Assembly: GCA_002423325.1 (NCBI GenBank)
Contig: DIVQ01000195.1
Coordinates: 1-7,996, forward strand
Length of the DNA: 7,996 nucleotides
Direction: 5' to 3'
Source: Anaerolineales bacterium UBA6128
GTDB taxonomy: Bacteria; Chloroflexota; Anaerolineae; UBA1429
Below the pieces are notes generated by a model that was not told the DNA's origin, did no database searches, and saw nothing but the letters and a program-made list of their open reading frames with translations. Of the stretch, positions 6,638-7,996 are shown in pieces. Position numbers and translations under genes: made by a program. Every line of letters begins with the position of its first letter. Position 1 is the stretch's first letter.

Positions 6638-6666
6638 ATTGTAGGTGAAACCAGACAAAGGGTCAA
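6638..6666 (-). promoter_or_regulatory. Sigma-70-type promoter of the rubrerythrin/rubredoxin operon
   Basis: On the minus strand, TTGACC (6666-6661), a 17-nt spacer and TACAAT (6643-6638): five of six matches in each box with ideal spacing. Transcription should start near 6631, giving a leader of roughly 35-40 nt before ATG 6594. Confidence 0.8.
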
Positions 6667-6667
6667 G

Positions 6668-6679
6668 CGACTATAGTCG
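6668..6679. promoter_or_regulatory. 12-bp perfect palindrome just upstream of the -35 box, possible operator
   Basis: CGACTATAGTCG reads the same on both strands and its near edge is one base from the -35 hexamer. A dimeric regulator bound here could activate or block the peroxide/iron operon. It does not resemble the AT-rich Fur or PerR box consensus. The regulator is unknown and the site could be chance. Confidence 0.35.
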
Positions 6680-6692
6680 TATTGGACGCGAA

Positions 6693-6752
6693 CCTCCCAG
6701 GGTTCAGACGGGCGCGCCCTTGTCGGAGCGCGTTCGCCTCAACCCTGGGAGG
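6693..6752 (-). terminator. Long hairpin abutting the 3' end of rnpB, possible terminator or processing structure
   Basis: Perfect 12-bp arms (CCTCCCAGGGTT at 6693-6704 with AACCCTGGGAGG at 6741-6752) enclose 36 nt. On the minus strand this contains an inner 7-bp stem (CGCGCTC with GGGCGCG, one G-U). It begins directly after helix P1 of the RNase P RNA. Only two U residues follow, so rho-independent termination is uncertain; it may be a 3'-processing or stabilising structure or an inserted palindromic element. Confidence 0.5.
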
Positions 6753-7159
6753 GTGAGTGGGCCTGTAAGCCGAATTCTGTGAGTGAATCAGCGCCGCCAC
6801 GGCGGCGCTGATTCACACTACGGTCATCTCTCTGGGGCGCCGATTGCTCGGCGTCTCGTGCGGCCTACCTGAGAGCCACTGGGCGAGCAACCCAGGATGG
6901 GCGTCGCTTGCGCGGCGACCATCGCCCTCTGCTTGGCCTTGCTCCGGGTGGGGTTTGCCTAGCCGGACCGGTCGCCCGAACTGCTGGTGGTCTCTTGCGC
7001 CGCCTTTTCACCCTGACCTGCGACAAGCGCAGGCGGTTGTTTTCTGTGGCACTTTCCGTCGGGTCGCCCCGCCTGGACGTTATCCAGCACCCTGCTCTGT
7101 GGAGTTCGGACTTTCCTCAAGGCGAGTACTCTCGCCCCGCGACCGCTCGACCCACTCAC
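6753..7159 (-). ncRNA. rnpB: RNase P RNA, bacterial type A
   Basis: Catalytic RNA of RNase P, which removes 5' leaders from tRNA precursors. It is about 407 nt. Signature elements on the minus strand: GAGGAAAGTCCGAACTCC (7118-7101) near the 5' end, GGAAAGTGCCACAGAAA, then CCCGGAGCAAGGCCAA in the middle, and ACAGAATTCGGCTTA (6780-6766) near the 3' end. The ends were set by helix P1: GTGAGTGGG (7159-7151) pairs perfectly with CCCACTCAC (6761-6753). The hairpin at 6783-6816, in the position of P19, has an unusually long perfect stem. A promoter with TGGACG, 17 nt and TATCAT lies just upstream. Protein-like reading frames across this stretch are not genes. Identification is very secure; exact ends are within a few bases. 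Confidence 0.96.
6783..6816 (-). repeat. 16-nt perfect inverted repeat inside rnpB (P19 helix)
   Basis: GTGAATCAGCGCCGCC (6783-6798) and its exact complement (6801-6816) are separated by 2 nt, forming about 15 pairs with a tight tetraloop. It sits between the GATGACCG and ACAGAATTCGGCTTA segments, where type A RNase P RNAs have P19. P19 is a peripheral, length-variable helix in the family. Confidence 0.8.
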
Positions 7160-7165
7160 GCTCCA

Positions 7166-7194
7166 ATGATACCACGGAAGGGGCGGAGCGTCCA
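7166..7194 (-). promoter_or_regulatory. Probable rnpB promoter
   Basis: On the minus strand, TGGACG (7194-7189), a 17-nt spacer and TATCAT (7171-7166), four and five of six consensus matches. The expected start near 7159 coincides with the first base of helix P1, so the RNA may need little or no 5' trimming. Confidence 0.65.
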
Positions 7195-7241
7195 GTGAGG
7201 GGCCTGAGCGGATGAGCGGCAGCGAGACGCGGCAAGGCGGT

Positions 7242-7270
7242 TTGACACCCCCTCCCCCGCCGCCTAAGAT
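7242..7270 (+). promoter_or_regulatory. Sigma-70-type promoter of the radical SAM gene
   Basis: A perfect TTGACA (7242-7247), a 17-nt spacer and TAAGAT (7265-7270). Transcription should start near 7277, about 26 nt before ATG 7303. It is divergent from the rnpB promoter, with the two -35 boxes about 47 bp apart. Confidence 0.7.
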
Positions 7271-7302
7271 CATCCCAGACAGACGTGCGTGAGGGGTTGG
7301 CG

Positions 7303-7996
7303 ATGGCGTGGCGGCAGATTGAGGCGGCGGAACGGCTCCTGCAGCGCGAGCACGGCGCGCTGGTGCGCGACTGGGGCGGCGCAGTGCCGGTGGTGCTGGC
7401 CTGGCCCAACACCTACCGGGCGGGCATGTCCAGCCTGGCCATGCATGGCCTGTACCGTTGGTTCAATGCGCTGCCAGGCGTCGTCTGCGAGCGCGCCTTT
7501 GCTTCGTACGAGCGCCACATCACGTACGCCGAGCCGCCCATCACGCTCGAATCGCAGCGCCCGCTGCGCGAGGCGGCCATCCTGGCCTTTTCCGTCTCCT
7601 ACGAGCTCGACTATTTCCACCTGATCGCGATGTTGCGCGCCGCGGACGTGCCGGTGCTGGCCGCCGAGCGCGGCGAGGGCGACCCGTTGGTGCTGCTGGG
7701 CGGACCGGCGGTCTCGGCGAACCCGGCGCCGCTGGCGGCGGTGGCCGACGCGGTGGTGATCGGCGAGGCCGAGGGGCTGCTGGGCGACCTGGTGGAGGCG
7801 GCGCGTGCGGGCTGGCAGTCCTCGCGCGCGAGCGTGCTGCAGGCCTGGGCGCGGCTGCCGGGCGTGTACGTGCCGGCGGCCTGGGACGGCGCACCCGTGG
7901 CGCGGCGCTGGGTGCGCAACTTGGACGACTGGCCGCTGGCGACGACGATCATCGCGCCCGACAGCGAGTTCGGCGACATGCACCTGATCGAGATCT
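7303..7996 (+). CDS. B12-binding-type radical SAM protein (partial, 5' part only)
   Basis: 231 codons are present and the frame runs off the right edge. The sequence matches the N-terminal region of large radical SAM proteins with a B12-binding-like domain (recalled as the TIGR03960-type family): PNTYRAGMSSLA (about 35-46), LGGPAVSANP (132-141), VIGEAEG (152-158), a VYVP segment near 189-192 and FGDMHLIEI (223-231). In this family the segment just after HLIEI carries the CxxxCxxC motif that binds the [4Fe-4S] cluster and S-adenosylmethionine; here it lies just outside the window, so cluster binding cannot be confirmed. The specific reaction is unknown to me. ATG 7303 has GAGGGG 6 nt upstream; an in-frame GTG at 7285 is less likely. 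Divergent from rnpB, with no evident link to the iron/peroxide genes. Confidence 0.88.
   Translation, partial: MAWRQIEAAERLLQREHGALVRDWGGAVPVVLAWPNTYRAGMSSLAMHGLYRWFNALPGVVCERAFASYERHITYAEPPITLESQRPLREAAILAFSVSYELDYFHLIAMLRAADVPVLAAERGEGDPLVLLGGPAVSANPAPLAAVADAVVIGEAEGLLGDLVEAARAGWQSSRASVLQAWARLPGVYVPAAWDGAPVARRWVRNLDDWPLATTIIAPDSEFGDMHLIEI

Noticed and set aside
6844..7215. Open reading frames of about 100-120 codons on either strand across this stretch
   Set aside because: They overlap the RNase P RNA, whose conserved blocks and helix P1 explain the sequence; no ribosome-binding site or protein family is recognisable.
7270..7983. 237-codon minus-strand frame opposite the radical SAM gene
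   Set aside because: The plus-strand frame from 7303 carries family motifs, a ribosome-binding site and a promoter; this one has none.
1..7996. CRISPR arrays, tRNA genes, insertion sequences
   Set aside because: No regularly spaced direct repeats, cloverleaf with CCA-type end, or transposase-like protein was found on either strand.

Overview
The window is a compact, GC-rich bacterial segment with seven genes on the minus strand, the RNase P RNA gene (rnpB) upstream of them on the same strand, and one gene leaving the right edge on the plus strand. The gene set (KorAB-type 2-oxoacid:ferredoxin oxidoreductase, separate rubrerythrin-like protein and rubredoxin, family 1 encapsulin, type A RNase P RNA, B12-binding-type radical SAM protein) would suit a bacterium with anaerobic or microaerobic metabolism. 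Chloroflexota is my best guess from the gene mix and base composition, but the sequence does not prove it.

Layout from right to left along the minus-strand transcripts. A radical SAM gene starts at 7303 (plus) behind a good sigma-70 promoter. Divergent from it, rnpB runs 7159 to 6753 from its own promoter and ends against a long hairpin (6693-6752). A near-consensus promoter (6638-6666), with a 12-bp palindrome just upstream, then drives a rubrerythrin-like diiron protein (6594-6124), a rubredoxin (6119-5961) and an NAD(P)H/FAD rubredoxin-reductase-like enzyme (5849-4638). The next two genes, on the same strand, are a tandem ferritin-like protein with a C-terminal encapsulin-targeting peptide (4573-3599) and the encapsulin shell protein (3417-2644). 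A 19-bp-stem hairpin follows the shell gene. Then come the fused gamma/alpha subunit (2510-774) and the beta subunit (772 to beyond the left edge) of a 2-oxoacid:ferredoxin oxidoreductase.

The central system is an encapsulin nanocompartment for iron storage. Its cargo is unusual: two complete four-helix diiron ferritin-like modules fused in one chain, then an acidic and proline-rich tether ending in an xIGSLx-type loading peptide. Next to it is a full electron chain for peroxide reduction (reductase to rubredoxin to rubrerythrin-like protein), with the rubredoxin encoded separately rather than fused. I infer that the locus couples peroxide removal to iron sequestration, protecting oxygen-sensitive enzymes such as the adjacent oxidoreductase. 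Electron delivery to the compartment, for example for iron release, is possible but not shown.

Regulation visible in the sequence: three sigma-70-like promoters, a palindrome at the peroxide/iron operon promoter, and several intergenic hairpins (2580-2623, 3515-3563, 5870-5941, 6693-6752). The hairpins may separate or tune expression of the cargo, shell and oxidoreductase genes. No tRNA, CRISPR array, transposase or insertion sequence was seen.
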